The notes under the pieces: generated by a model
Database searches by the model: none
What the model saw: only the letters and a program-made list of their open reading frames with translations
What the model was told of the DNA's origin: nothing
Assembly: GCA_905236665.1 (NCBI GenBank)
Contig: CAJONF010000033.1
Coordinates: forward strand, 1 to 19,816
Origin: an uncultured Selenomonadaceae bacterium
GTDB lineage: Bacteria > Bacillota > Negativicutes > Selenomonadales > Selenomonadaceae
DNA length: 19,816 bases
Direction: 5' to 3'
Made by a program: the position numbers and the translations under genes
Shown here: piece after piece, positions 6,707 through 13,550 of the stretch
How positions within the stretch are numbered: the stretch's first letter is position 1
Layout: every line of letters starts with the position of its first letter

Positions 6707-7657
6707 TTATTGAAGTGCATCGGCAATCTTGCTGTTGACTTCGCGAGCCGCCGCAACGCTTTCGGCGAACTTTGCTTTTTCAGCGGCGGAGAATTCGACC
6801 TCGACGATTTTTTCAACGCCGTCTTTGCCGAGAATAACCGGAACGCCAATGCAAAGATCTTTTTCGCCGTATTCGCCGTCAAGGTAGACACAGCAAGGAA
6901 TAAGTTTCTTAGCGTCAAGAGCGATAGCCTCAACAAGAGCCGCCGCCGCCGCACCAGGAGCATACCAAGCAGAAGTTCCAAGAAGTTTGGTGCAGGTTGC
7001 GCCGCCAACTTTGGTAGCCTCAACAGCTTTTTGAATAGCTTCGTCGCTCAAAAGTTGCGTGACAGGGATACCGCGATAAGTTGCCAAGCTGACTAGCGGA
7101 ACCATAGTTTTATCAGCGTGTCCGCCGACAACCATTCCGTCAATATCAGTCGGGGTTGCAGGATAGCCAGCCTCTTTAAGAGCTTCGGCGAGATAATAAC
7201 GGAAACGGCTACTGTCAAGCATACCGCCCTGTCCGATTATGCGATTGCGCGGGAGTTTGGTATCTTTGAGCGTGAGATAAGTCATCGCGTCCATTGGATT
7301 GGAAACGATAATCAAAATGGCGTCGGGCGAATTAGCAAGAATCTGATCAACAACGCTCTTGACGATTTTGGCGTTGGTGCCAATAAGTTGTTCGCGGGTC
7401 ATGCCGGGTTTGCGCGGGATACCGGAAGTGACAACAACAACTTGCGAGCCTGCCGTCGCTGCATAGTTATTGGTCACGCCGGTTACAGTCGTGTCAAAGT
7501 TAAGCATATGCGCCGTCTGCATGATGTCCATCGCTTTGCCTTCAGAAAGACCTTCTTTGATGTCGATAAGGACGACTTCGCTTGCAAAACCCTTTGTCGC
7601 CAAAACATTCGCCACGGTCGCGCCGACATTGCCGGAACCAACTACGGTTACTTTCAT
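6707..7657 (-). CDS. mdh: Malate dehydrogenase, LDH-like type
   Basis: NAD-dependent 2-hydroxyacid dehydrogenase of the lactate/malate family, 316 residues. The Rossmann motif is GSGNVG (7-12) with Asp32 for NAD. The substrate loop reads GIPRKPGMTR: Arg82 at the specificity position, where lactate dehydrogenases carry Gln, marks malate/oxaloacetate as substrate. Catalytic Asp148 (MLDSSR, with Arg151) and His180 (GGHAD) are present. ATG 7657 has GAGGAGG about 9 nt upstream. It is monocistronic, with its own extended -10 candidate and terminator. In fermentative Negativicutes such an enzyme would feed the reductive succinate/propionate pathway (inference). It contains none of the AAAATTTT palindromes that fill neighbouring DNA. 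Confidence 0.93.
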   Translation of the reverse strand: MKVTVVGSGNVGATVANVLATKGFASEVVLIDIKEGLSEGKAMDIMQTAHMLNFDTTVTGVTNNYAATAGSQVVVVTSGIPRKPGMTREQLIGTNAKIVKSVVDQILANSPDAILIIVSNPMDAMTYLTLKDTKLPRNRIIGQGGMLDSSRFRYYLAEALKEAGYPATPTDIDGMVVGGHADKTMVPLVSLATYRGIPVTQLLSDEAIQKAVEATKVGGATCTKLLGTSAWYAPGAAAAALVEAIALDAKKLIPCCVYLDGEYGEKDLCIGVPVILGKDGVEKIVEVEFSAAEKAKFAESVAAAREVNSKIADALQ

Positions 7658-7691
7658 TTAAAAATGCCTCCTCAAAAAATTTACTGAAATT

Positions 7692-7700
7692 ATTTTAACA
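7692..7700 (-). promoter_or_regulatory. Extended -10 promoter candidate for mdh
   Basis: On the minus strand the bases read TGTTAAAAT, an extended -10 element, about 35 nt upstream of the mdh ATG. The only -35-like hexamer, TTGTAG, is at a 20-nt spacing, so the case rests on the -10. Confidence 0.35.
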
Positions 7701-7764
7701 TAACGATTTATAATTTTCTACAAGAATTTTGCATTGAGAAAAAATTTTTTCTAAATGGTGAGAT

Positions 7765-8712
7765 TTATTTTTTGCCGAAAACAAATTTATCCAAAAGGTC
7801 GATAAGCTGACCGATTTCCGGTTTAGAAATTTGAGCACTTGCGCCGAGTTCTTCACCCTTCAAGCGCATTTCTTCATTGATGAGCGAAGAGAACAGGACA
7901 AAGGGAACTTCGCGGAGCCTGTCGGTGTGGCGGACGAGTTTTAAAAGCCTGTGACCGTCCATTTTTGGCATTTCGACATCGGAAACGATAATGCTAATGT
8001 GTTCGGAAATATTGCCTTCCTTGTTCGCCAAACTCTGCAGATATTCCCAAGCATCTTGACCGTTGCCGAAATCGCGAACGAAACGATAACCCGAATCGTG
8101 CAATGTGGAAACGAGCAAATCGCGGAGCATGGGTGAATCTTCTGCAACGACGACATGAGCTTCCGCACGCATAGACCGAACGTCTGCATCGGCATCCGAC
8201 ACGGTTGTAAGTTTTGCGTTAATTTCGGGATTAATTTCCGCGATAATCGTTTCAAAGTCCAAAAGCAAAACAATCCTATCGGGCATTTTGATTATACCAA
8301 CGACGCGGCTTTGATCGCCAACTTCGGGCGAAGGTTCCATATCCTTCCAAGAAATTCTGTGAATACGTGAAACATTTTCGACAAGAAAGCCTATATCGTA
8401 GTTGTTAATTTCTGTGACGATAATATTTTTAGATTCGTCACCATTTGTCACGTTCAAGCAACGCGGAAGATTTACCAGAGGAATTGCTTTGCCGCGCAGG
8501 GTGAATAGCCCGTCAATGTAGGGATGTGCTTGCGGCATGGCGGTAACAGGAATGCGCTGAATAACTTCACGAACTTTGGCAACATTTATTCCGTAATTGA
8601 CGCCGCCTATGCTAAATTCCACTATCTCAAACTCATTTGTACCTGTCTCAAGCAAAATTCCTTTCTTGTCGCCGAGAGTTTCGGCTCCCTTGCGTACTTT
8701 ATCGTTCGCCAT
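7765..8712 (-). CDS. cheV: Chemotaxis coupling protein CheV (CheW-REC)
   Basis: A 315-residue two-domain protein. Residues about 25-165 form a CheW-like domain (FEIVEFSIGGVNYGINVAKVREVI, FTLRGKAIPLVNL) that couples receptors to CheA. Residues about 185-315 form a receiver domain with acidic pair Glu191-Asp192, phospho-acceptor Asp245 in IIVSDVEMPKMDG and Lys297. The frame opens at ATG 8727, but GGAGG (8725-8721) lies 8 nt before ATG 8712, so the shorter form was chosen. It stands alone, with no other chemotaxis gene in the window; the distant fliB fits a flagellated cell. A sigma-28-like element lies upstream. Confidence 0.93.
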   Translation of the reverse strand: MANDKVRKGAETLGDKKGILLETGTNEFEIVEFSIGGVNYGINVAKVREVIQRIPVTAMPQAHPYIDGLFTLRGKAIPLVNLPRCLNVTNGDESKNIIVTEINNYDIGFLVENVSRIHRISWKDMEPSPEVGDQSRVVGIIKMPDRIVLLLDFETIIAEINPEINAKLTTVSDADADVRSMRAEAHVVVAEDSPMLRDLLVSTLHDSGYRFVRDFGNGQDAWEYLQSLANKEGNISEHISIIVSDVEMPKMDGHRLLKLVRHTDRLREVPFVLFSSLINEEMRLKGEELGASAQISKPEIGQLIDLLDKFVFGKK

Positions 8713-8783
8713 TAAATCCGCCTCCATTAATCTAAAGCCTGTTGATTCAAAGAAATTTCGCCGAAAAATTTTTTAATCCTTCA

Positions 8784-8810
8784 AATGCGGCGAACGTCTT
8801 AAAATTTTTA
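8784..8810 (-). promoter_or_regulatory. Possible sigma-28 (flagellar) promoter of cheV
   Basis: On the minus strand TAAA (8810-8807) is followed after exactly 15 nt by GCCGCATT (8791-8784), compared with the consensus TAAA-N15-GCCGATAA/T. The GCCG core is exact and the last four bases are poor. It lies about 70 nt upstream of cheV, a gene class often read by the flagellar sigma factor. Confidence 0.3.
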
Positions 8811-9995
8811 CACACCGGAAAGATATTTTGTAATGGCTTCATCATAGTCCGCCGTGTGAGCAAATGCTTCCGCTGCCAATTCTTTGCGAACTTCGGCGGG
8901 AACTTCGCCATGCTCTTTAATCAGCGCGGCAATTTCATCGTAACGTTCAGGATTTGTAACGACGGTGACGAATTTAAAATTTTTAGCCGCCGCCCGAATC
9001 ATTGCTGGACCGCCGATATCAATATTTTCTATAGCGTCTTCAAGCGTGACATTCGGTTTGGCAACAGTTTTTTTGAACGGATAAAGATTCACAACGACTA
9101 AATCAATCGGCTCAATGTCATTTTCTTTCATCTGCTGAATGTGTTCAGGGTTATCGCGCACAGCCAAAATCCCGCCGTGAATTTTCGGATTGAGAGTTTT
9201 AACACGCCCGTTCATAATTTCGGGAAAGCCGGTTAAATCGCTCACGTAAGTAACTGGAATTCCCGCCGCACGAATTGCCTTGCCGGTGCCGCCCGTGCTA
9301 ATAATTTCGACGCCGCATTTGCTGAGCTTCCTAGCCAGTTCAACCACGCCCAATTTGTTTGACACGCTAATTAATGCCCGTTTGATTTTCATTTTGCCGC
9401 CTCCTATCTCAACTCTGCGCCCGACGATTTTAAGTCGCCCTTCTATAAATAATTTTATTGCCAGCGGATACATTTTATGCTCCTGCTCTAAAACTCGTGC
9501 CGCCAAAGTTTCTTCCGTATCATCTTCCATAACTTCAACCGCCGCTTGCAAAATTATTGGTCCGGAATCGGTGCCCGCGTCTACGAAATGAACTGTGCAA
9601 CCCGAAACTTTTGCGCCATAAGCCAAAACGTCGCGGTGAGCGTGTGCACCGGGAAATGCCGGTAAAAGCGAAGGGTGAATATTCATAATGCGATTGGAAA
9701 ATTTTTTGACGAAGTCCGCGCTCAAAATCCGCATAAAGCCCGCCAATATCACCAAATCAACGCCGTCAAGATATTTTAAAAGTTCTGCCTCGAAATCTGC
9801 GCGATTGGAAAAATTTTTTCTGTCGACGCAGATATTTTTTATGCCGGCTTTTTCAGCCCGCGTTAAGGCTCCGACGTTCGGTTTATCAGTCAACACAACA
9901 GAAATTTCCGCTGATAAGTAGCCGCTGTCTATTGCGTCGATTATCGATTGTAAATCTGTGCCGCGCCCCGAACATAAAACCGCCAGCTTAATCAC
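8808..9995 (-). CDS. purN/purH: PurN-PurH(IMP cyclohydrolase) in-frame fusion
   Basis: One open frame of 395 residues. Residues 1-198 are phosphoribosylglycinamide formyltransferase: CSGRGTDLQSII, NIHPSLLPAFPG (Asn105, His107) and GTDSGPI (Asp143), all catalytic landmarks. From Met202 it is the N-terminal half of PurH, the IMP cyclohydrolase: RALISVSNKLGVVELA, EIISTGGT, GFPEIMNGRVKTLNPKIHGG, ENIDIGGPAMIRAAAKNF. It stops right after HTADYDEAITKYLSGV, the boundary where bifunctional PurH proteins (about 515 aa) continue into the AICAR transformylase domain, which is missing. No stop separates the two parts, yet Met202 (ATG 9392) has its own perfect Shine-Dalgarno, so fused and free cyclohydrolase may both be made. 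Start GTG 9995 overlaps the purM end, with GGAGGTGA 5-6 nt upstream. ATP-independent purine steps 3 and 10. Confidence 0.92.
   Translation of the reverse strand: MIKLAVLCSGRGTDLQSIIDAIDSGYLSAEISVVLTDKPNVGALTRAEKAGIKNICVDRKNFSNRADFEAELLKYLDGVDLVILAGFMRILSADFVKKFSNRIMNIHPSLLPAFPGAHAHRDVLAYGAKVSGCTVHFVDAGTDSGPIILQAAVEVMEDDTEETLAARVLEQEHKMYPLAIKLFIEGRLKIVGRRVEIGGGKMKIKRALISVSNKLGVVELARKLSKCGVEIISTGGTGKAIRAAGIPVTYVSDLTGFPEIMNGRVKTLNPKIHGGILAVRDNPEHIQQMKENDIEPIDLVVVNLYPFKKTVAKPNVTLEDAIENIDIGGPAMIRAAAKNFKFVTVVTNPERYDEIAALIKEHGEVPAEVRKELAAEAFAHTADYDEAITKYLSGV
9390..9406 (-). promoter_or_regulatory. Internal ribosome binding site and start of PurH part
   Basis: Within the fused frame the minus strand reads TAGGAGGCGGCAAAATG: a full AGGAGG with 7-nt spacing to ATG 9392 at codon 202. 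Translation from here gives a 194-residue IMP cyclohydrolase alone. The Shine-Dalgarno codes for Gly-Gly-Gly in the linker of the fusion. Confidence 0.75.
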
Positions 9996-11007
9996 TCAAA
10001 TCACCTCCCGAAATTTTCACGCCGCCACCTTCGACCACACGTCCAATCCGATAAAATTCTTTGAACTCGTCGGCAATTTCCGCGTCGACAATTAGAATCA
10101 TGCCGATACCGCAGTTAAAAGTTCTGAACATTTCACGGCGAGAAACATTGCCCCATTCCTTCAACAGTTTAAAAATTTTCGGAACGTTCCAACTGTCCGC
10201 GTCAATCTCAACGCCAAAATTTTTCGGCAGAGCGCGGGGAATGTTATCGTAAAATCCGCCGCCGGTTATGTGAATAAGCCCGTGAATTTTTTCGCCGAAC
10301 TTTTTTATAATCGGCAGGCAAATCCTCGGATAAAGTCTCGTCGGCGTCAAAAGTTCCTCGCCTAAAGTTTTATCGTCAGAAAATTTTTCGTCGCCCGTGA
10401 ATTTCATGCGTTCAAAAACAATTTTCCTAACCAGACTGAATCCGTTGGAATGTAGACCGCTTGACGGCAAGCCGATTAAAATATCGCCGGCTTTGACGCG
10501 AGCGGAAGTTATCAAAGATTTTTTTTCTACGACGCCGACAGCAAATCCCGCAATGTCATATTCGCCCGCAGGATAAAAGCCGCTCATCTCGGCAGTCTCA
10601 CCGCCAATCAACGCACAACCAGACTCCTTGCACGCATTAGCCACGCCCTTAACAATTTCGGCAACCTGCGCGGGATTTAATTTCCCTACAGCCAGATAAT
10701 CTAAGAAAAACAGCGGCTCGGCTCCTTGAACCAGAATATCATTTACGCACATTGCAACCGCATCTTGCCCGATTGTGTCGTGTTTATTGAGCTTGAAGGC
10801 GATTTTTAATTTGGTGCCGACGCCGTCCGTGCCTGAAACTAAAATTGGTTCGTCATAATTTTTCAGCGCAAATAATCCGCCGAATCCGCCTATGTCGCCC
10901 AAAACTTCTTCGCGATAAGTTGAGCGGACAAAATTTTTTATAAGGCGTACAGACTCGTTGCCCGCGTCGATGTCCACGCCCGAATCTTTATAGGTCAGTT
11001 GCTCCAT
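9988..11007 (-). CDS. purM: Phosphoribosylformylglycinamidine cyclo-ligase (AIR synthetase)
   Basis: PurM closes the imidazole ring of FGAM to AIR with ATP in purine step 5. Seen: YKDSGVDIDAGNESV, LVSGTDGVGTKLKIA, the IGQDAVAMCVNDILVQGAEPLFFLDY region, IGGETAEMSGFY, GLPSSGLHSNGFSLVR and HITGGGFYDNIPR. The 339 residues are normal. ATG 11007 has GGAGG 8 nt upstream. The stop TAA (9990-9988) overlaps the purN start by 8 nt, so the two are translationally coupled. The region upstream holds an inverted repeat that may act as an attenuator. Confidence 0.96.
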   Translation of the reverse strand: MEQLTYKDSGVDIDAGNESVRLIKNFVRSTYREEVLGDIGGFGGLFALKNYDEPILVSGTDGVGTKLKIAFKLNKHDTIGQDAVAMCVNDILVQGAEPLFFLDYLAVGKLNPAQVAEIVKGVANACKESGCALIGGETAEMSGFYPAGEYDIAGFAVGVVEKKSLITSARVKAGDILIGLPSSGLHSNGFSLVRKIVFERMKFTGDEKFSDDKTLGEELLTPTRLYPRICLPIIKKFGEKIHGLIHITGGGFYDNIPRALPKNFGVEIDADSWNVPKIFKLLKEWGNVSRREMFRTFNCGIGMILIVDAEIADEFKEFYRIGRVVEGGGVKISGGDLSD

Positions 11008-11030
11008 TAAAAATCCTCCGTAAAATTTAA

Positions 11031-11059
11031 AGGGACTAAAAACTAATTAACTAGTCCCT
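11031..11059 (-). terminator. Inverted repeat before purM, possible attenuator
   Basis: AGGGACTA (11031-11038) and TAGTCCCT (11052-11059) form an 8-bp stem. On the minus strand it is followed by TTTAAATTTT and then the purM ribosome binding site. A second copy of the right arm (11059-11066) offers an alternative pairing. It may end or attenuate transcription between the small secreted protein gene and purM. Confidence 0.4.
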
Positions 11060-11075
11060 AGTCCCTGAATCCTAG
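11052..11075. repeat. 7-nt tandem repeat, 3 units (TAGTCCC/TAGTCCC/TGAATCC)
   Basis: Two exact and one degenerate heptamer followed by TAG. The run overlaps the stop codon of the small secreted protein gene and forms one side of the inverted repeat before purM. Confidence 0.55.
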
Positions 11076-11419
11076 TTTCCAATAACCGTGTACATAGCCC
11101 ATTCAATCGGCGTATCTTTAGGAGTTGCACGCCCTCTGAAACCTTGCGAATTTGTAAAATCCACGTCAATAAAGTCGCCGTCAAGGTCAAAGAAATTATA
11201 ATCCAGATAATGTTCGCCGCCATATTGATCGACCATGAGAAGCGTCGCGGAGGTGATAACCATCCTGTGTTCATACTGACGATTTATTGTGTTCGTCAAA
11301 ACGTAACATTCATAGCCGGTGGCGGGGCTTGTGCCGACGTAAATTTGTGCCGCCTCAACTTTAACGCCCGCACAAATTATCATGCAGAAAAAAGCCATTA
11401 AGAAAAATTTTTTAATCAC
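11072..11419 (-). CDS. Small exported protein of unknown function
   Basis: A 115-residue protein with a clear Sec signal peptide: MIKKFF, a hydrophobic core and a probable cleavage site VEA-AQ near residue 23. The mature part (about 92 residues) is rich in aromatic and acidic residues (YVGTSPATGYECYVLTN, HYLDYNFFDLDGDFIDVDF) with no membrane helix and no motif I recognise; a small beta-rich domain seems likely. GTG 11419 follows GGGGGAG at about 6 nt. It sits between purC and purM on the same strand with 28- and 64-nt gaps, an odd place for an exported protein. It may simply be an insertion into the operon, flanked by a 7-nt repeat and a hairpin. Confidence 0.75.
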   Translation of the reverse strand: MIKKFFLMAFFCMIICAGVKVEAAQIYVGTSPATGYECYVLTNTINRQYEHRMVITSATLLMVDQYGGEHYLDYNFFDLDGDFIDVDFTNSQGFRGRATPKDTPIEWAMYTVIGN

Positions 11420-11447
11420 GCGAACTCCCCCTTGCTGAAAAAATTTT

Positions 11448-12155
11448 TTACATAGTCAAACGATTGAGTATTTCTTGATAAGCCTCTTCGACACCGCCGA
11501 GGTCTTGACGAAAACGGTCTTTGTCAAGTTTTTTGTGAGTTTCGACGTCCCAGAAACGGCAATTATCCGGCGAAATTTCATCAGCCAAAAGAACCATACC
11601 TTCTTTATCGCGCCCGAATTCCAATTTGAAATCAATCAAATCAACATTTTTAGCTTTGAGCAATTCGCGCAGGATTGTGTTAATCGAAAAGGCAACGTGC
11701 TCTATCTGATTGAGTTCGTCGATTTTTGCCAAGTTTAAAGCCAAAATATGATAACGATTGAGCATAGGGTCGCCGAGTTCATCGCTCTTGTAATAATATT
11801 CAACGATAGGAACGGCGAGCGGCGTACCTTCAGGCAAACCAAGACGTTTAACCAAGCTGCCGGCAATGATATTGCGCACGACAATTTCAAGCTTAATCAT
11901 GTCGAGTTTTTTAACGACCATTTCACGTTCGCCAGCCTTTTCGACGAAGTGGCTTTTAATGCCGCGGTCTTTGAGCTGTTTGAAAAAGAATTCGCTGATT
12001 TTGTTGTTGATAATGCCTTTGCCCGCGATAATGTCATGTTTGGCACCGTTACCGGCGGTGGCATCGTCCTTGAAATAGACAAGCAGTTCGTCGGGGTTGT
12101 CGGTTGCGTAGACGGTTTTTGCTTTGCCCTCGTAAAGAAGTTCGCCTTTAATCAT
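11448..12155 (-). CDS. purC: SAICAR synthase
   Basis: PurC ligates aspartate to CAIR using ATP (purine step 7). Seen: LLYEGKAKTVYATDNPDELLVYFKDDATAGNG at the N-terminus, then VVRNIIAGSL, LIDFKLEFGR and LADEISPDNCRFWD; 235 residues is typical. ATG 12155 has AGGAGG at 8 nt, and the site lies just past the purB stop (12168), so the two are co-transcribed. No AAAATTTT palindrome falls in this gene. Confidence 0.97.
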   Translation of the reverse strand: MIKGELLYEGKAKTVYATDNPDELLVYFKDDATAGNGAKHDIIAGKGIINNKISEFFFKQLKDRGIKSHFVEKAGEREMVVKKLDMIKLEIVVRNIIAGSLVKRLGLPEGTPLAVPIVEYYYKSDELGDPMLNRYHILALNLAKIDELNQIEHVAFSINTILRELLKAKNVDLIDFKLEFGRDKEGMVLLADEISPDNCRFWDVETHKKLDKDRFRQDLGGVEEAYQEILNRLTM

Positions 12156-12167
12156 TTCTGTAACCTC

Positions 12168-13460
12168 CTACAAATTAAAACGTTCAAAAATCATATCAAC
12201 ATGGCGCAGGAAAAATTTATAGTCAAAACAGGCGGAAATTTCCTCCGCGCTGAGATATTTCGTGATGTCGGGATCATTTTTAGCATTTGTTTGAAAATCT
12301 TCGCCATCAAGCCAGCGTTTCATAGCGTTTCGCTGAACCCATTTATAAGCATCTTCGCGCAGAACACCTTTGCTGACAATTTCAAGCATGAGCCGCTGAC
12401 TATAGATCAAGCCGCCCGTGCGATTCATATTATGCAACATTGCGTCGGGATAGACAAGAAGTTTATCAATAATGTTTGTAATTTTTCTCGTGCAGTAGTC
12501 GACGTTTATAGTTGAGTCGGGCAAGATGACGCGTTCAACGGAGCTGTGACTAATGTCGCGTTCATGCCAAAGGGTTATATCCTCCATGGCGGCGATAGCA
12601 TTTCCTCTGACAAGCCGCGCCATACCCGCCACGCGCTCGCAGTTAATAGGGTTACGTTTATGGGGCATAGCGGACGAACCTTTTTGTCCCGGCGAAAAAT
12701 ATTCTTCAGCTTCGCGAATGTCGGTGCGTTGCAGGTTGCGAATCTCCGTTGCAACTTTTTCTAATGTGCTCGCCACGATTGCCAGCGTAGTCATATATTC
12801 AGCGTGGCGGTCACGTTGAATAACCTGCGTGGCCAAACGGACGGGTGTCAAATCCAATTTTTTGCAGACAAGTTCTTCAATGCGCGGATCAATGTTGGAA
12901 TAGGTGCCGACTGCGCCCGATAATTTTCCAACGCTGACAATTTTTTTAGCGTGTTCCACGCGTTCAATATCACGCTCAACCTCCGCGCTCCACAGCAAAA
13001 GTTTTAAACCAAAAGTCATAGGCTCGGCGTGGATACCATGTGTTCTGCCAATACAAGCCGTGTGTTTAAATTCGACAGCTCGGCGGCGTAAAACTTCACG
13101 GAACTTTTTCAAATCGTCAAGGATAATTTCAGCCGAGCGTTTCATCATCAAGCAAATCGCGGTATCCTTCACGTCACTTGAAGTCAAACCCTTATGAATG
13201 TATTTCGAGTCCTCGCCGACGTATTCGCCAACGCAAGTAAGGAAAGCGATTATGTCATGATGTGTGACGCTTTCGATTTCGTGAATACGTTCGAGATTAA
13301 AATTTGCTTTGGCGCGAATATTTTTAGCGGCTTCAAGCGGAATCTCGCCAAGTTCTGCCATGGCGTCGCAGGCGGCAAGTTCCACGTCAAGAATCGTCTG
13401 CCACTCATTTTCTATCGACCAAAGTTTTCCCATTTCGGGCAATGTGTAGCGTTTAATCAT
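12168..13460 (-). CDS. purB: Adenylosuccinate lyase
   Basis: PurB splits fumarate from SAICAR and from adenylosuccinate, serving both IMP and AMP synthesis. The fumarase/aspartase superfamily signature GSSAMPHKRNP is present, with THHDIIAFL and GRTHGIHAEPMTFG upstream and HERDISHSSVERV downstream; 430 residues is normal. ATG 13460 has AAGGAG at 9 nt and begins MIKRYTLPEMG as in relatives; the six extra codons upstream (TTG 13478) are not supported. It is the first gene of the minus-strand purine block. The upstream gap of about 70 nt is too short for a purine riboswitch and I see none. Confidence 0.97.
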   Translation of the reverse strand: MIKRYTLPEMGKLWSIENEWQTILDVELAACDAMAELGEIPLEAAKNIRAKANFNLERIHEIESVTHHDIIAFLTCVGEYVGEDSKYIHKGLTSSDVKDTAICLMMKRSAEIILDDLKKFREVLRRRAVEFKHTACIGRTHGIHAEPMTFGLKLLLWSAEVERDIERVEHAKKIVSVGKLSGAVGTYSNIDPRIEELVCKKLDLTPVRLATQVIQRDRHAEYMTTLAIVASTLEKVATEIRNLQRTDIREAEEYFSPGQKGSSAMPHKRNPINCERVAGMARLVRGNAIAAMEDITLWHERDISHSSVERVILPDSTINVDYCTRKITNIIDKLLVYPDAMLHNMNRTGGLIYSQRLMLEIVSKGVLREDAYKWVQRNAMKRWLDGEDFQTNAKNDPDITKYLSAEEISACFDYKFFLRHVDMIFERFNL

Positions 13461-13525
13461 AAAAAATTCTCCTTTCAAACACGCAAAAAATTAGACAGAA
13501 AAAAATTTTTTCCTGCCTGCAGATT

Positions 13526-13534
13526 TGTTATAAT
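13526..13534 (+). promoter_or_regulatory. Extended -10 promoter of the methyltransferase-like gene
   Basis: TGTTATAAT is a perfect extended -10 element. No good -35 is visible (T-run at 13506-13511). A transcript starting about 7 nt downstream would begin near 13541, leaving a leader of only about 10 nt before ATG 13551. Confidence 0.5.
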
Positions 13535-13550
13535 GTCAACGGTGATTGAA

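Noticed and set aside
7737..7752. AGAAAAAATTTTTTCT as a terminator of cheV
   Set aside because: The palindrome has almost no G-C pairs and the same A/T core occurs all over the window, including inside genes.
8757..8794. TTCGCCG...CGGCGAA inverted repeat after the purine operon as a terminator
   Set aside because: The loop is 24 nt, and the minus-strand 3' arm is not followed by a good T-run.
8713..8807. Lost AICAR transformylase domain by a frameshift after the PurH part
   Set aside because: No frame in this gap or the start of cheV resembles the transformylase domain; the domain is absent rather than shifted.
11748..12515. 255-codon open frame on the + strand over purC and purB
   Set aside because: It is the mirror of two strongly conserved genes, has no ribosome binding site and a composition typical of antisense frames.
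13194..13550. Upstream extension of the methyltransferase-like frame over purB
   Set aside because: It lies antisense to the conserved purB coding sequence and across an extended -10 box; it is a chance open frame.
13461..13550. Purine riboswitch upstream of purB
   Set aside because: The gap is only about 90 nt, is shared with a divergent promoter and shows no conserved purine aptamer core.
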